A stretch of DNA of 64,000 bases from JABGQS01 sp963674545 (lineage in GTDB: Bacteria; Bacillota; Clostridia; Christensenellales; SZUA-584), in contig CAXXFB010000001.1 in NCBI GenBank assembly GCA_963674545.2, positions 930,001-994,000 of the forward strand, read 5' to 3'. A model generated the notes under the pieces. It was given only the letters and a program-made list of their open reading frames with translations, was not told the DNA's origin and ran no database searches. Every line of letters begins with the position of its first letter. Positions within the stretch are counted from its first letter, which is position 1. Both the position numbers and the translations under genes were made by a program. Below are positions 17,781 to 26,247 of the stretch, in pieces.

Positions 17781-17929
17781 AACATTCAGCCTCTCTAAGC
17801 TATAACTTAAGCAAAGTTGCTGTATGAATTAAATTCACTGTTTTATTTCATACATAAAGCTATGACAGCATATATATAAACCAATTTATACCTATTCAAA
17901 ACATTATTTAGATTTAATTGTAAAATGAA

Positions 17930-17959
17930 AAGAGCCCTTTGATTGATCAAAGAGCTCTT
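17930..17959 (-). terminator. Intrinsic terminator after second TasA-like gene
   Basis: A strong stem AAGAGC-CTTTGAT/ATCAAAG-GCTCTT with a TG loop is followed on the minus strand by TTTTCATTTT. It lies 28 nt after the stop of the gene at 17987. Confidence 0.8.
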
Positions 17960-17986
17960 AGGCTTTCAATTAATTAGTTTGACAGT

Positions 17987-18613
17987 TTATTGACCAACAG
18001 TTTGCCCTAACTCGAAGGAAATATTTAATGTGAAATCGTCAGACATTGCCATATTATCATCGGCAGTAGTCCACCAGTCGAATATTGCAACAATTTTAAT
18101 ATCTGAGCCTGCTGCAATCAATTCATCAAGCTCATAGTTCCCTGCGATATTACCTGCAGGTCCGTTGTAGAATACAACTTCACCAGTACTGATCCATCCA
18201 TCTTTATTTGTGTCAACAAATAGCCTTAGGTTTACGATATCCTGAAGTTCGCCAACGTCTGCGCTCACATCTCCGGCTGCGCTTTCCGGGTCCAAAATAC
18301 CGTTTTCGTTGCTGGTGACTGAAATGTCTTCTAAGTCTAGATAGCCATTAATTGTTCCATCATTAGCCAGTGTCCAGCTCGCTTTTGGCTGATTCCCCGG
18401 TCTCATGTTGTTAACTGTAAACTTTACAACATTATCGTCACCCCCATCGACTTTGAGGTCTAACGAACCAGCTGTTAGAGTGTTACCATTTGATGTTTCA
18501 GTATCGGAAAACCATGCGCCTGTTCCAATAGCTCCAAGAGCCGCAACTAATAACAGTGTAAAAGTCAAAGCAAATATTGCGATCCGGAAATATCTTTTTT
18601 TCAAAATTCCCAT
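17987..18613 (-). CDS. TasA/camelysin-like matrix protein with SipW-type signal
   Basis: A 208-residue secreted protein. A basic N-terminus and hydrophobic segment (residues 10-30) lead into the SipW-dependent signature GTGAWFSDTETSNGNTLTAGSLDL (31-54). The mature part is an all-beta domain with an Asp-rich DTNKDGWIS segment that may bind calcium. In Bacillus, such proteins are processed by SipW and form amyloid-like matrix fibres or act as surface proteases (camelysin). A SipW-type peptidase is encoded directly upstream. The start has a GGAAGG site. Confidence 0.87.
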   Translation of the reverse strand: MGILKKRYFRIAIFALTFTLLLVAALGAIGTGAWFSDTETSNGNTLTAGSLDLKVDGGDDNVVKFTVNNMRPGNQPKASWTLANDGTINGYLDLEDISVTSNENGILDPESAAGDVSADVGELQDIVNLRLFVDTNKDGWISTGEVVFYNGPAGNIAGNYELDELIAAGSDIKIVAIFDWWTTADDNMAMSDDFTLNISFELGQTVGQ

Positions 18614-18754
18614 AATTATTACCTTCCTTCTCCTTTAATAAATTTTTATTTGTTTGCCCTTTTTATTTTGAAATTAAAATATCTTAATTCAAATTCACCA
18701 AATATATCAATAAGTACCCATCTTAACTGCTAAATCAATTAAAATCGTCTATGG

Positions 18755-19561
18755 TTACTCTGTCGGCTCGGGCGTTGCTGTCGGCTCGGGCGTTGCTGTC
18801 GGCTCGGGCGTTACTGTCGGCTCGGGCGTTACTGTCGACTCGGGCGTTGCTGTCGGCTCGGGCGTTGCTGTCGGCTCGGGCGTCACTGTCGGCTCGGGTG
18901 TTGCTGTCGGCTCGGGCGTCACTGTCGGCTCGGGCGTTGCTGTCGGCTCGGGTGTTGCTGTCAGCTCGGGTGCTGCTGTCGGCTTGGGTGTTGCCGTCGG
19001 TGCATTTGCAGGAGGTAAACTCAGACTGCCAAGAGAAGGTTCGATTGCCCATTCATCAGCATTTAAATTGGTTTCTAGCTTTTCAGTATCTTTTAACCAA
19101 GCTCCAGTATCCTTTACAAACCACCCTTTAATCATCGAAATTACTCGTCCGCATATAGGAAACTTTGCAACATAGCGTGTTTCAACAAGACCAAGCTTCC
19201 ATCCGTCTGACCAGGTATCCACATCTTCATTCGCATCGCCTTTTGTAACGATTTCGCCATCTTCTTTTATCTCAACTATTCGATGAGTCAGCAACTCACC
19301 TTCTCTTGTTTGAAAAGTTGAGATGTCACCAACCTTCACTTCGTCTGGGTCTGTTTTGACAATCATAATCAAATCCCCAGCTTCGAATGTAGGCGACATA
19401 CTGCCACTTGTTACTATCAACAACTTATAGAATCTATTAGGAACCGCAGTCCCATATGCTATAAACACAAGAAATAGAATAAGCAATATCAATAGAACAG
19501 TGATTATTATTGACCATACTGATGCTTTTTTCTTTGGATTACTTTCTTCCATTAGCTCCAT
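18755..19561 (-). CDS. sipW: SipW-type (S26B, ER-like) signal peptidase I with Pro-rich repeat tail
   Basis: A 268-residue signal peptidase. A membrane segment spans residues 15-37, then come the Ser54 nucleophile (TSGSMSPTF), His93 (LLTHRIVEI) and Asp109/Asp113 (KGDANEDVD). This is the Ser-His-Asp arrangement of the archaeal/ER and SipW class, not the Ser-Lys dyad of ordinary bacterial enzymes. It should process the TasA-like proteins encoded on both sides. Residues 188-268 are 13 imperfect TPEPTA hexapeptides, a rare addition that may act as a wall-spanning spacer. Start choice is open: the ATG at 19561 touches AAAGGT, while the ATG at 19552 is better spaced. Confidence 0.88.
   Translation of the reverse strand: MELMEESNPKKKASVWSIIITVLLILLILFLVFIAYGTAVPNRFYKLLIVTSGSMSPTFEAGDLIMIVKTDPDEVKVGDISTFQTREGELLTHRIVEIKEDGEIVTKGDANEDVDTWSDGWKLGLVETRYVAKFPICGRVISMIKGWFVKDTGAWLKDTEKLETNLNADEWAIEPSLGSLSLPPANAPTATPKPTAAPELTATPEPTATPEPTVTPEPTATPEPTVTPEPTATPEPTATPESTVTPEPTVTPEPTATPEPTATPEPTE
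18764..18997 (-). repeat. 18-bp coding minisatellite (13 units)
   Basis: Thirteen imperfect 18-bp units encode TPEPTA/TPEPTV. Nearly identical adjacent units make copy-number change by slippage likely. It generates long open frames on both strands that are not genes. Confidence 0.9.
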
Positions 19562-19654
19562 ACCTTTATAAACTTTAGTGATACTAAAGGGCTATATGTG
19601 CTTGTTTAAAGATACAATAAACAAAAACAAGAGCCCTTTACGATCATTCAAGTT

Positions 19655-20320
19655 TTAGTTCTGGTCCAGATTAAAGATAACATTGAATTCTGCGCTGTCA
19701 CTCTGTATTACATCTCCGATTGAATTCATTATCCATACTCTGAATTCTACTTCTACTTCTTCATCCTGGCTAAGTACTGGCAATGCATTATCAACTATAG
19801 CTCCACCGGCAGTAAGAAGTCCTTCTCCAACTGTTGCGCCAGCAATTCCGTTAAGAAGAGGATTCCCCCAATTGTTTGTAAGCCTGACGCTCTGCCAAGT
19901 ACCCGTACCAACTGGCTGACGCCATTTCATCATTACATACGCATTTGCACCAAGTTCACCTTCGCCGTCTCCTCCGGTTGTATCTACATCGCCTTCTGGA
20001 TCCGTTAGCCCATTATCATTATTAGTTATGGCGCTGAATGTTATTGAAGGCTGCCCATCAATGCTCCCAACGTTCTTCAGAACCCAATATTGATACTCAG
20101 TATCGCCAGGACTCATATCAGTACACGTCATAAAAGCAACATTAGGATCGTTTTCGCCATCCACAGTAAGATCTAGAGTGCCTGCGGTAAGTGTGTTGCC
20201 ATTTGACGTTTCAGTATCTGAAAACCACGCCCCGGTGCCCATAGCTCCAATAGCTCCAACTAAAAGTAGTGCGATAATTAGTGTAAATGCTCCGATTCTA
20301 ATAATTTTTTTAGTTCTCAT
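19655..20320 (-). CDS. TasA/camelysin-like matrix protein, first gene of locus
   Basis: A 221-residue secreted protein with hydrophobic residues 9-28 and the SipW-type signature GTGAWFSDTETSNGNTLTAG. The mature part begins with LDLTVDGENDPNVAF and contains a DMSPGD block typical of the family. It is the first gene downstream of the c-di-GMP riboswitch, separated from it by a leader of about 300 nt. The 93-nt gap to the signal peptidase gene holds a long imperfect stem (AAAGGGCT...AGCCCTTT) that may adjust expression of the structural protein relative to the peptidase. Confidence 0.87.
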   Translation of the reverse strand: MRTKKIIRIGAFTLIIALLLVGAIGAMGTGAWFSDTETSNGNTLTAGTLDLTVDGENDPNVAFMTCTDMSPGDTEYQYWVLKNVGSIDGQPSITFSAITNNDNGLTDPEGDVDTTGGDGEGELGANAYVMMKWRQPVGTGTWQSVRLTNNWGNPLLNGIAGATVGEGLLTAGGAIVDNALPVLSQDEEVEVEFRVWIMNSIGDVIQSDSAEFNVIFNLDQN

Positions 20321-20621
20321 CTTTCCACCGTATTCCTTTCATTTTTAGTTATTTTTATATTTCACAACAAATACTTGTGAAAAATTATTACAGTTTCAAG
20401 TCACTAAAAAATCAGGTTCAAATTTATCAAACCTTAAAATGCATGATAATTATTTAATTTTAACTTTTTTGCATTGATTGCGGTGCTTAGTAACGGTGAC
20501 CTTGGTTTTTGAGAAGATCCCGACAGCATCTATCGGCTGTACACCATCCAATCAGAAGCGCCCTCAAAAAATATTGTGGCTCCCAATAAACAATATGATA
20601 TTAATTTACATCGTTTTCAAA

Positions 20622-20650
20622 TAAAAAACCGCTCTCAAAAAATGAGGCGG
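20622..20650 (-). terminator. Riboswitch terminator
   Basis: On the minus strand CCGCCTCA and TGAGAGCGG pair around a T-rich loop and are followed by six T. Its 5' arm overlaps the 3' end of the aptamer, so ligand binding could decide whether the terminator forms. Confidence 0.8.
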
Positions 20651-20725
20651 CTGAACGGTCATGGCATAATTGCTTTAGACTTCGAGCTTTGCGTCCCCGT
20701 CTTTTCAACGGGTTTGCTTTTCACA
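20646..20725 (-). ncRNA. Cyclic di-GMP-I (GEMM-I) riboswitch
   Basis: The minus strand carries the hallmark GEMM-I elements in order: GCAAACC, a short stem capped by a GAAA-type tetraloop, GGGACGCAAAGC, a second stem starting after CTAAAGC, and a GCCATGAC segment. It has its own promoter (20760-20788) upstream and a terminator immediately downstream, then about 300 nt of leader to the first TasA-like gene. c-di-GMP is the known ligand of this class and is a general signal for matrix production. Whether binding turns this switch on or off cannot be read with certainty. Confidence 0.85.
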
Positions 20726-20759
20726 GTATTAAGTTTCAAAATGTCTCTTTTGCCTTATA

Positions 20760-20788
20760 ATACTACAACAGTTTATACCATATGTCAA
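20760..20788 (-). promoter_or_regulatory. Promoter of riboswitch and matrix operon
   Basis: TTGACA (20783-20788), a 17-nt spacer and TAGTAT (20760-20765) on the minus strand, about 35 nt upstream of the aptamer core. The rest of the 872-nt gap (20321-21192) holds the riboswitch leader, the cluster 2 terminator and a possible gene remnant (21065-21161). Confidence 0.7.
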
Positions 20789-20933
20789 TATTATTAGTAT
20801 TATATTTTCACTAATTTTTTTACTAAATCATGCAGATTTTCAGCCAAGCTTCACCTAAAAAAAGGCTTATAAATAAAGGCTCTCAGCAGAAACTACTCAT
20901 ATGTCAAGACAGCTTATCAGTAGAATCTATAGC

Positions 20934-20996
20934 TTTAAAAAATTGAGCTTTAGTTTCTCAATATAATTGCGGGTATATAGAGATAAAGCTCAATTT
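20934..20996 (-). terminator. Terminator of cluster 2 operon
   Basis: A perfect 13-bp inverted repeat (AAATTGAGCTTTA/TAAAGCTCAATTT) with a 31-nt spacer is followed on the minus strand by a run of T. It lies about 200 nt after the last cluster 2 gene and upstream of the riboswitch promoter. Confidence 0.75.
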
Positions 20997-21064
20997 ATTA
21001 ACTGATTATTTTATTTTTTCCAGCAATATACAATAACCCACTCTTTACGTCTAATAATCAAGTC

Positions 21065-21161
21065 TATTCCATAACCTTTGCAGTGTCATCGATTATTTCC
21101 GCAACCTGTTGATACGGCTCATGCTTATTTTTCAAAATTTCACATTTGTAGTAATATATAA
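21065..21161 (-). pseudogene. Possible C-terminal gene remnant
   Basis: About 32 sense codons ending in TAG read YYKCEILKNKHEPYQQVAEI then DDTAKVME, with protein-like composition but no start codon and an in-frame stop upstream. It may be the decayed 3' end of a lost gene. I do not recognise the family. Confidence 0.25.
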
Positions 21162-21192
21162 CAAACAAATAGTCAGAACTTTCGGAAACTGT

Positions 21193-22260
21193 TTAATATC
21201 TCCCATACTCTTCAACTGCTTCCAGAAACGCATTTAAATTCTCCCACGGAACTTCAGGCTCAACCATATGTGTAGGCGCAAGTAAAAGACCGCCGCCTTT
21301 GCCTACTTTCTCAATCAATTCCTTGCATTTTACCCTAACTTCATCAGGAGTTCCAAACGGCAAAGTTGTTTGTGTTCCTAATGCTCCCCAGAACGATAAT
21401 CTATCTCCGTAAAGCTCCTTGATTTCAACAGGATCCATGCATTCAGGCTGCAGCGGATTCAAAATATCTACTCCGATTTCAATCAAGTCGGGTATAACCT
21501 TTTGAACATTACCATCACTGTGATATAGTATCAGTACGTCTTCTTTAGCTGTTTTTGCACTTTTTATCACTTCTGCAAGATGCGGTTTAATCATCTGCCT
21601 CCAAAGATCCGGAGCCATCATCATGTCAAGCTGAGTAGCGATATCATCTCCCAACATAACTACGTCCGCTCCGGCTTCGGCAAATTTTCTAGCCTTTCCT
21701 GCATGAAGTTCGGTAATCTTGTCTAATAACGCTTTGGCAAACTCTTTATTTATCATCAAATCAATCATAAAGCTGTCCATGCCTCTGAGATACCAAGCAA
21801 TTTCAAAAGTTGTCATTTCCATAAATGCTATCGAAACCAGATCTCTTTTCTTTAGCTCCTGAATCATCTCGGGGACTCCTTCCCATCGATATTCTGCCAG
21901 AAAATCAGGGAACGGATATTCTTTTATCTCTTCAATTGTTTTAAAACCAGCCATAGGGTGCAGCATTTTTTGAAAATGCGCAACTGAGCCCGTTTCACCG
22001 AGAATACCCCAATCCGGGTTCCATAATATTGGCCCTATATTATCTGCAATCTCACCGTAATACTTTTCTGTATCAAATTCCATTGTTGATTCGTTGATAT
22101 CAATGAAACGATACGGGAATTTATAATACTCTAAGTAATCCTCAACGCCTTTGTTTTGTTTAAACTCTTCAATATGAGAAGGACAAAGCTCAAACCCAAA
22201 CGGCACACGTTCCGGATTATCTCTTCTCATTGCTCTGAAGAAATTTTTTCTATTATTCAT
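21193..22260 (-). CDS. Uroporphyrinogen-decarboxylase-like (UroD/MtaA superfamily) protein 1
   Basis: A 355-residue TIM-barrel protein of the UroD superfamily, marked by the N-terminal RAMRRDNPERVPFGFE segment, an ADVVMLGDD strand, a LYHSDGNV block and the C-terminal GALGTQTTLPFGTPDEV block. This superfamily includes corrinoid-dependent methyltransferases as well as true UroD. In sugar operons such proteins are often assumed to be methyltransferases. No corrinoid partner is nearby. It is the last gene of the cluster 2 operon, 26 nt after the mutarotase-like gene, with a GGGAGG site. Confidence 0.82.
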   Translation of the reverse strand: MNNRKNFFRAMRRDNPERVPFGFELCPSHIEEFKQNKGVEDYLEYYKFPYRFIDINESTMEFDTEKYYGEIADNIGPILWNPDWGILGETGSVAHFQKMLHPMAGFKTIEEIKEYPFPDFLAEYRWEGVPEMIQELKKRDLVSIAFMEMTTFEIAWYLRGMDSFMIDLMINKEFAKALLDKITELHAGKARKFAEAGADVVMLGDDIATQLDMMMAPDLWRQMIKPHLAEVIKSAKTAKEDVLILYHSDGNVQKVIPDLIEIGVDILNPLQPECMDPVEIKELYGDRLSFWGALGTQTTLPFGTPDEVRVKCKELIEKVGKGGGLLLAPTHMVEPEVPWENLNAFLEAVEEYGRY

Positions 22261-22286
22261 TTGCTTTGCCTCCCATAGTTTTAATC

Positions 22287-23237
22287 TTATTGAATTATTT
22301 TCTTCTTATCTTTCTCACAGCCTATTTCTACTGATAATCTCCAATTCACACTTCCATGCGGTTCTAATATAGATGTCCACCCATAAGTGTCAGCCATATC
22401 TACGGCATCCGGTGCGGCAGTACACGGCTCCAGCGCTACATTTCTCTGATTATAATATCCGTCATTGTTTATCCAAACGCCAAGATACGGCACCTTTTCC
22501 TTTGGATACGAAAACTTAATAAATCTACAAGTTTTGTTGTTATACAGTGCACACTCTCCCAAAGCCATTTTGCCGAAAACATAATACTTCTTACATTTGT
22601 TCAAACCACTTGACATAAGAGTATTGCTGCTTTCATCATTCAAATCAGCAATATTGCCAAACACGTCGGGTTCATTGAGCCCTCCAAAAGTATGCATAAT
22701 TTCTTTGACTTTTGAAGGTAGAAGGATCTCACTGTTATCATCAATATTTTTTAGAGGGTGAGCCGCCCAAATATATTTAAAATCATAATTTGAGTGATTA
22801 TTTATCAAATAATCGATGATAACAGTTCTCTCGTCGATACTGATTTCTTTAAAAAAAGTATATGGGAATCTGATTCCTCTGCATGACAATGCCACACTTT
22901 TGTCTTTTATCTCATATTCAAGGTTCTGTGTCCAAACCTCCCCGTGATCAGGCATCTCTATCCCTTCCCACGGAAAATCCGGATAAGCACATGATAGTAT
23001 GTTGGGGAACATATCATCAAATCCGCTAAATTCGCATTCTTCAAATTTAGCTCCATATACAGGTCTAATGAATTTGCTGCCGGGGGATTGATATAAATGT
23101 TCATATTTTTCAGTTTTATCATACAAACTTTGTATCTTCCCGCCGGACTCCGGAATGACTATAACTCGAATGCCGCTATTCTCAAGAGCAATACATTTTA
23201 CATCTTTGTACAGGGCTTCAGTCACTCTGGTAGTCAT
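22287..23237 (-). CDS. Galactose-mutarotase-like (aldose 1-epimerase superfamily) protein
   Basis: A 316-residue beta-sandwich protein. Family marks are VIPESGGKIQSLYDK near the N-terminus, the conserved MPDHGEVW block with a His at the usual position, YIWAAHP, and an acidic residue in VALEPCTAAPD. It probably interconverts anomers or recognises a sugar ring. It lies between the two UroD-like genes with short gaps (33 and 26 nt), so its function is likely linked to theirs. It differs from the DUF4432 type at 1-912 and 38480-39535. Confidence 0.75.
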   Translation of the reverse strand: MTTRVTEALYKDVKCIALENSGIRVIVIPESGGKIQSLYDKTEKYEHLYQSPGSKFIRPVYGAKFEECEFSGFDDMFPNILSCAYPDFPWEGIEMPDHGEVWTQNLEYEIKDKSVALSCRGIRFPYTFFKEISIDERTVIIDYLINNHSNYDFKYIWAAHPLKNIDDNSEILLPSKVKEIMHTFGGLNEPDVFGNIADLNDESSNTLMSSGLNKCKKYYVFGKMALGECALYNNKTCRFIKFSYPKEKVPYLGVWINNDGYYNQRNVALEPCTAAPDAVDMADTYGWTSILEPHGSVNWRLSVEIGCEKDKKKIIQ

Positions 23238-23270
23238 TAGTTACTCCTTGTTCCGCAGAATCTTACAGGT

Positions 23271-24332
23271 TTACCTGCCCACATCTTTTATTGCTTTTAA
23301 AATTGCCGGCATAAGCTCACGCTCTTTTCCAATAGGCATGTTTTCTGTAACTCCAACTAAAAGTCTATGTTTTGTATCAATCTTAGATAAAAGCTTTCTT
23401 GTCAAATCTTCAGCTGCTTTTGCCGATTCAGTATGCCAAGCTGAAGGCCAGTTAATCCAGATTGCTTTACCCTTAAATTTTTCAAACGCCACCTCCAAGT
23501 CCGGACTTATCCCAGGATCGTATGCTTCAATATAGTCCAGCATGGTGTCTCCGATTTCATCCATAATGGTAGTATTGTTATCATCAAGATGAGTGCCTAT
23601 CAGCTTTCCCTCTTTGTGCATTATTTCTGCAGCTTCGTTATAATTCGGGCTATAATATTTCACAAAGTTTTCTCTGCCGACTATTTCCGGTATTACATTG
23701 CCTCCGTAATTCACAAACTCAAGTGGACCGTTTGCTACAATAGGATAAATACTTCTATTCAATTCTTTAAAAGCATCATAAAGTTTTAAAATCTCATCAC
23801 GGTTGTCGTACCATTCCAAAGCATAAGTCTGGGCTTCCATATATATAGAAGTTATAAGATTCCCCAAAGGCTCCAACGGCAGCCAATCACGCACAACAAA
23901 ATCTTCGCCTAAATAAGATATCAGATTTTTGATCCTATCGTATCTCGGTATTGCCTTCATATCATTAACTAACCATAAAATGGCTTTGTAGTCATTCGGC
24001 GATTTATACATGTGCTCTTTTACCCAGTCAGTATATAGTTCAGGTTGCGGCATTTTCTCTGTATATAATAAACCGTATGGCGTTTCGTATTCAGTTCTTA
24101 TCATAGGAGTTCCGTCTGATCCACAGTAATGGATTTCTCGAACAACAGCCTCTTTTTGAACGATATCATAAGAACGGGTAGGATATACATACCCCATTCC
24201 AAGTTCACGCATTTCACGTTCAAATGTGCTTAACTCAGAAAACAAAGAATAAGTAGTAAATGGTATGTGTTGGGTATTCTCGCCCCTTAGCGTACTCATT
24301 ATGCGTTTTTTTGCAGATTGCTTATACAACAA
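23271..24332 (-). CDS. UroD/MtaA-superfamily protein 2
   Basis: A 353-residue UroD-superfamily protein, more divergent than its neighbour at 21193. Recognisable parts are the N-terminal KKRIMSTLRGENTQHIPF segment, an IGTHLDDNNT block in place of the usual HxDG, and a late IWINWPSAWHT strand. The start is a TTG at 24332 with AAGGAG 6 nt upstream. The first internal ATG has no such site. It may be a methyltransferase-like enzyme or may have another role. The two paralogues in one operon suggest either sequential steps or a two-subunit arrangement. Confidence 0.72.
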   Translation of the reverse strand: MLYKQSAKKRIMSTLRGENTQHIPFTTYSLFSELSTFEREMRELGMGYVYPTRSYDIVQKEAVVREIHYCGSDGTPMIRTEYETPYGLLYTEKMPQPELYTDWVKEHMYKSPNDYKAILWLVNDMKAIPRYDRIKNLISYLGEDFVVRDWLPLEPLGNLITSIYMEAQTYALEWYDNRDEILKLYDAFKELNRSIYPIVANGPLEFVNYGGNVIPEIVGRENFVKYYSPNYNEAAEIMHKEGKLIGTHLDDNNTTIMDEIGDTMLDYIEAYDPGISPDLEVAFEKFKGKAIWINWPSAWHTESAKAAEDLTRKLLSKIDTKHRLLVGVTENMPIGKERELMPAILKAIKDVGR

Positions 24333-24383
24333 AATATTCTCCTTATAGGAATTCTTAAATATGTCTTCATTAATATTTAATTC

Positions 24384-25088
24384 TTACGGAAGCAGTCGTT
24401 TTGTCGCAAACCTTTGCCAGCCCGAATAATGCCTGAATCCTTCTGCGTATGGAACGCTGCATTGCTGGCCCCTATATTTTGAGCACGTCCTTATAAAATC
24501 CAGGAAGTCTATATTATCATGTTCTTTAAGCCATTTAATCTGGCTTTGGTGCGCATTCGAAGCCGAAAGCTTTTGTTCAATCTCTTCACTGATATCGACA
24601 TATTCGGCAGGTGAAAAATCCACACCGGAAGCAGTATCCATGTAGAATACAGGTATCATTTTGTTTATCGCAGCAGTCTTGGTTTTTAAATGATTTACAG
24701 TTGAACAAAAAGCAGCATTTACAACCATTTTGCTCGTTTGCTCATGATCCCTCATGTAATCGACAGGATTGTGCGTTATTATAACGTCCGGATCTGCCCA
24801 TCTTATAACTTCTACGACCTTTTTAAACAACTCTTTATCAGAAGCTTCCACGTCTAAGTCATCCTGATCGATGCAAAAATGTTCTGCGCCTATAATCTTT
24901 GCTGCATCTCTGGCTTCTGCTAGCCGGATTTTTCTTAATTCGTCCGGTTCAATGACCTTATGTCCTACATTGCCATTTGCAATGCTTCCCATAAATACTT
25001 TGTGACCTTGCTTTACATATTTAATAAGTGTTCCACCGCAGCATAGCTCCAGATCATCCGGATGGCAACCAATAGCTAATACGTTCAT
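24384..25088 (-). CDS. PIG-L/LmbE-family deacetylase
   Basis: A 234-residue zinc deacetylase. The metal-binding HPDDLE motif is at residues 9-14 and the second block HNPVDYMRDHEQT near residues 105-117. The family removes acetyl groups from GlcNAc-containing substrates (GlcNAc-PI, GlcNAc-inositol, GlcNAc-malate, diacetylchitobiose). In this operon it points to an N-acetylated amino sugar or aminocyclitol as an intermediate, which would fit the aminotransferase at the operon's start. It lies 192 nt after the permease gene with a hairpin (25191-25226) between. Confidence 0.87.
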   Translation of the reverse strand: MNVLAIGCHPDDLELCCGGTLIKYVKQGHKVFMGSIANGNVGHKVIEPDELRKIRLAEARDAAKIIGAEHFCIDQDDLDVEASDKELFKKVVEVIRWADPDVIITHNPVDYMRDHEQTSKMVVNAAFCSTVNHLKTKTAAINKMIPVFYMDTASGVDFSPAEYVDISEEIEQKLSASNAHQSQIKWLKEHDNIDFLDFIRTCSKYRGQQCSVPYAEGFRHYSGWQRFATKRLLP

Positions 25089-25190
25089 TAATCTACCTCA
25101 TTCCATTTCTTGTTACCTTTATAACAACAACTTTTAGGCAACAATATATTCAAAATATTCATATCTCAACAATTGAAGGAATTATGCCAA

Positions 25191-25226
25191 GCGGAGGCAA
25201 ATCTGCGATATTGAGTTTGCCACCGC
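25191..25226 (-). other. Intercistronic hairpin between permease and PIG-L genes
   Basis: GCGG-GGCAAA and TTTGCC-CCGC pair around a 14-nt loop. No T run follows on the minus strand, so a processing or stabilising stem is more likely than a terminator. Confidence 0.45.
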
Positions 25227-25280
25227 CTGGTAAAAACTTCTGTAACTATATAACAGCAGTCATTTGAAAACATACAATAG

Positions 25281-26237
25281 TTATTTTTTTGCTTTCTCTG
25301 CTTGCGCCAGCACAGCCAGAAACATTATCAAGCCAGTAACAATATAGTGATAATACGCATCCAGTCCTGACATTATCAAGCCATTCTGTATGGTATAAAC
25401 AACTAATATACCAAAGAATGCTCCCCAGATATTACCTTTGCCGCCCGACATTATAGTACCACCTATAACGCATGCCGCTATAGTGTCGAGTGCATATGTT
25501 GCTCCCAGATTCGGCTGTCCCGATCCAACCCTTGATGCGAATACAGCTCCCGACAATGCCGATAGAACACCCGTCATCACAAATGCAAAAGTAGTGATGT
25601 TCGCAACGTTTATACCGCATATTTTTGCTGCTTCCGGATTGTTACCAACACAATACACACTGCGGCCAAGTTTTGTAAACTTAAGAACAAACAGAAGAAC
25701 CGCAAATATCACTACCATTAGTATAATCGGCATCTGGATCACTCCAAACAGCTTGTATGTCCCAATGAATCTAAAAGCGTCACTCGGCGGTATACTTACT
25801 GAGGAACCACCGGTCAACACAAATAATATTCCTCTGTATATCTGTAATAGAGCAAAAGTCGTTATAAATGCATTTGTCCGGAATCTGGAAACACATATGC
25901 CAGCAATCAATCCCGATACTATTCCAAATAACAGAGCAAACATCAGCGCCAGCGGAACACTCATGCCACCTGCCGCAAGAAGTGTATATATTACACCTCC
26001 CATAGCAGCGACATTGCCGACTGACATATCAAACTGCCCTCCAAGCAACACTAGGAACTGCCCTGCCGCTATATAGGATACCGTACTTGCACTAAGCAAA
26101 ATTGCCATCAAGCTCGGACCTGTGAAAAAATAATCCGAAGTGTTAGAAAAGATGATTATCAAGGCGAGCAGCATCAATATAGTCAGGCTGCCCGGCGTAT
26201 CCTTTATTCTTCCAATTGCTAATTTAATCTGTCTCAT
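25281..26237 (-). CDS. Ribose-type ABC importer permease (RbsC family), cluster 2
   Basis: A 318-residue permease with about eight to ten hydrophobic helices. The family blocks FDMSVGNVAAMGG (near residues 68-80) and GKNIWGAFFG-like C-terminal segment (GGKGNIWGAFFGILVV) are present. It forms the homodimeric channel for the RbsA-like ATPase encoded 10 nt upstream. A GGGGGAG site precedes the ATG. The family carries pentoses, hexoses, inositols and autoinducer-like sugars. Confidence 0.9.
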   Translation of the reverse strand: MRQIKLAIGRIKDTPGSLTILMLLALIIIFSNTSDYFFTGPSLMAILLSASTVSYIAAGQFLVLLGGQFDMSVGNVAAMGGVIYTLLAAGGMSVPLALMFALLFGIVSGLIAGICVSRFRTNAFITTFALLQIYRGILFVLTGGSSVSIPPSDAFRFIGTYKLFGVIQMPIILMVVIFAVLLFVLKFTKLGRSVYCVGNNPEAAKICGINVANITTFAFVMTGVLSALSGAVFASRVGSGQPNLGATYALDTIAACVIGGTIMSGGKGNIWGAFFGILVVYTIQNGLIMSGLDAYYHYIVTGLIMFLAVLAQAEKAKK

Positions 26238-26247
26238 ACTACTCCCC

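Noticed and set aside
18764..18997. CRISPR array
   Set aside because: The units are contiguous 18-bp coding repeats without spacers.
18751..19131. Long Ser/Ala/Leu/Arg-rich open frames on both strands over the repeat
   Set aside because: They are other-frame readings of the 18-bp repeats inside the signal peptidase gene, which has catalytic residues and correct context.
20940..20996. Ends of a small insertion element
   Set aside because: The 13-bp inverted repeat encloses only 31 nt and is followed by a T run on the minus strand, which fits a terminator.
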